Assembly: GCA_020404485.1 (NCBI GenBank)
Contig: DYDT01000106.1
Span: 1-17,273 of the forward strand
Length of the DNA: 17,273 nt
DNA from: Rickettsia endosymbiont of Diachasma alloeum
GTDB lineage: Bacteria > Pseudomonadota > Alphaproteobacteria > Rickettsiales > Rickettsiaceae
Reading direction: 5' to 3'
A program made the position numbers and the translations under genes. The first letter of the stretch is position 1. The number at the start of each line of letters is the position of its first letter. This document shows, piece after piece, positions 17,030 to 17,273 of this stretch. A model generated the notes under the pieces. The model saw only the letters and a program-made list of their open reading frames with translations. It did not search any database and had not been told where the DNA came from.

Positions 17030-17087
17030 TGTAATTCCTGCACAGGCTTTGCTTTTGCGGGGCAATTTCTCTTATTACGTGCAGTAG

Positions 17088-17116
17088 TTGAGATTTTATC
17101 TTACATTTAGTAAAAT
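17088..17116 (+). promoter_or_regulatory. Sigma-70-type promoter downstream of rvhB6e
   Basis: TTGAGA (17088-17093) and TAAAAT (17111-17116) are each close to the consensus -35 and -10 boxes and are separated by exactly 17 bases. They are followed by GGAG at 17133-17136 and an ATG at 17144. In such an AT-rich genome chance matches are frequent, but the spacing and the ribosome binding site downstream support a real transcription start for the next gene. Confidence 0.6.
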
Positions 17117-17143
17117 AAATTAATTATTAAATGGAGATAAAAA

Positions 17144-17182
17144 ATGAACTTAACTCAACCACTACCGGCTGAGAGCCGGTAG
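17144..17182 (+). CDS. 12-codon mini-ORF or start of a truncated next gene
   Basis: The ATG has the best ribosome binding site in the window (GGAG at 17133-17136, 7 bases away) and a promoter upstream. The frame reads MNLTQPLPAESR and then TAG at 17180-17182. I do not recognise the peptide. It could be a short leader peptide, the start of a broken gene, or a real gene whose frame was disturbed by low-quality sequence, because it lies within a few bases of a mate-pair linker where coverage may be a single read. The last codons and the stop form the hairpin at 17156-17186. Confidence 0.3.
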   Translation: MNLTQPLPAESR

Positions 17183-17186
17183 GTTG
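17156..17186 (+). other. GC-rich hairpin overlapping the mini-ORF stop
   Basis: The arms ctaccggct (17162-17170) and agccggtag (17174-17182) are a perfect 9-base stem with loop gag. An outer pair, caac (17156-17159) with gttg (17183-17186), extends it past a 2-base bulge. It is markedly GC-richer than its surroundings. The 3' arm contains the TAG of the mini-ORF. No T-run is visible before the native sequence ends at 17190, so whether it is a terminator, an attenuator or a repeat cannot be decided. Confidence 0.6.
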
Positions 17187-17190
17187 ATGG

Positions 17191-17232
17191 CGTAATAACT
17201 TCGTATAGCATACATTATACGAAGTTATACGA
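17191..17232. other. Untrimmed 454 Titanium mate-pair linker containing loxP (artefact)
   Basis: Positions 17195-17228 are a perfect 34-base loxP site: 13-base arms ataacttcgtata and tatacgaagttat around the spacer gcatacat. With flanking cgta on the left and acga on the right, the 42 bases correspond to the circularisation linker that I recall from 454 GS FLX Titanium paired-end kits (identified from memory). Plasmid or transposon loxP constructs would not carry these exact flanks. This is library-preparation sequence, not part of the genome. Confidence 0.93.
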
Positions 17233-17273
17233 GTAACAACTTCAGATCAGCCTACCGAATATGGTAATGAATA
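17233..17273 (+). other. Chimeric mate sequence: exact copy of 9109-9149 of rvhB6c (artefact)
   Basis: All 41 bases are identical to 9109-9149 within rvhB6c and in the same orientation, and the copy begins immediately after the linker. In a circularised mate-pair fragment the right end of the insert is joined through the linker to its left end. Here that gives an insert from 9109 to 17190, 8,082 bases, the size of a nominal 8-kb library. It should be removed and not annotated as a repeat or partial gene. Confidence 0.93.

Noticed and set aside
17038..17084. Possible hairpin ctgcac/gtgcag after rvhB6e as a terminator
   Set aside because: The stem is only 6 bases with a 35-base loop and no T-run follows, so it is too weak to call.
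17195..17228. loxP as evidence of a Cre/lox-engineered strain or a transposon insertion
   Set aside because: The 4-base flanks on each side complete the 42-base 454 linker, no vector, marker or transposon end is present, and the following bases are a mate from 8.1 kb away. A library artefact explains all of this.
17233..17273. Genuine duplication of part of rvhB6c downstream of rvhB6e
   Set aside because: The identity is perfect, it begins exactly at the linker edge and it runs to the last base of the window, as expected of a read end.

Overview
The window is a low-GC, densely coding stretch of a Rickettsia chromosome. It carries the core of the rickettsial vir homolog (rvh) type IV secretion locus: one VirB4 ATPase gene followed by five VirB6-family polytopic membrane protein genes in tandem, all on the + strand. 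A virB4 followed by a run of very large virB6 paralogs is the hallmark arrangement of Rickettsiales, and five virB6 copies is the number known for Rickettsia. Dispersed palindromic repeats in the intergenic gaps fit the same genus. I cannot name the species from the sequence.

Layout: 1-127 is non-coding upstream sequence. 128-2545 is rvhB4a. 2546-2738 is a gap filled by a large palindromic element with a terminator-like hairpin at its centre. 2739-5459 is rvhB6a, cut short by an in-frame TGA; its open reading frame resumes after the stop and runs to 5858, overlapping the next gene by 14 bases. 5845-7872 is rvhB6b, 7879-10764 rvhB6c, 10771-13452 rvhB6d and 13520-17029 rvhB6e. The gaps between B6b, B6c and B6d are only 6 bases, so they are surely co-transcribed. 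A 67-base gap with a hairpin separates B6d from B6e. After B6e there is a good promoter, a ribosome binding site and a 12-codon mini-ORF whose end lies in a hairpin.

The last 83 bases are not native chromosome order. Positions 17191-17232 match the 42-base loxP-containing circularisation linker of 454 Titanium mate-pair libraries, as I remember it. The 41 bases after it are an exact copy of 9109-9149 inside rvhB6c. Order, orientation and distance (about 8.1 kb) are what one mate-pair read through the linker would give, so the contig end is a chimeric, untrimmed read. This is a library artefact, not engineering, recombination or a new mobile element.

Working together: RvhB4a is the cytoplasmic ATPase that energises assembly of the secretion channel. 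The five RvhB6 proteins share one multi-helix core with a conserved amphipathic motif, but carry very different N-terminal extracytoplasmic domains and C-terminal tails. They fall into an a/b pair and a c/d/e group. I see no wholly new system here. The points most worth a second look are the stop codon in rvhB6a, the lipoprotein-type N-terminus of RvhB6e, the shared module in front of the c/d/e cores, and the artefact at the end.
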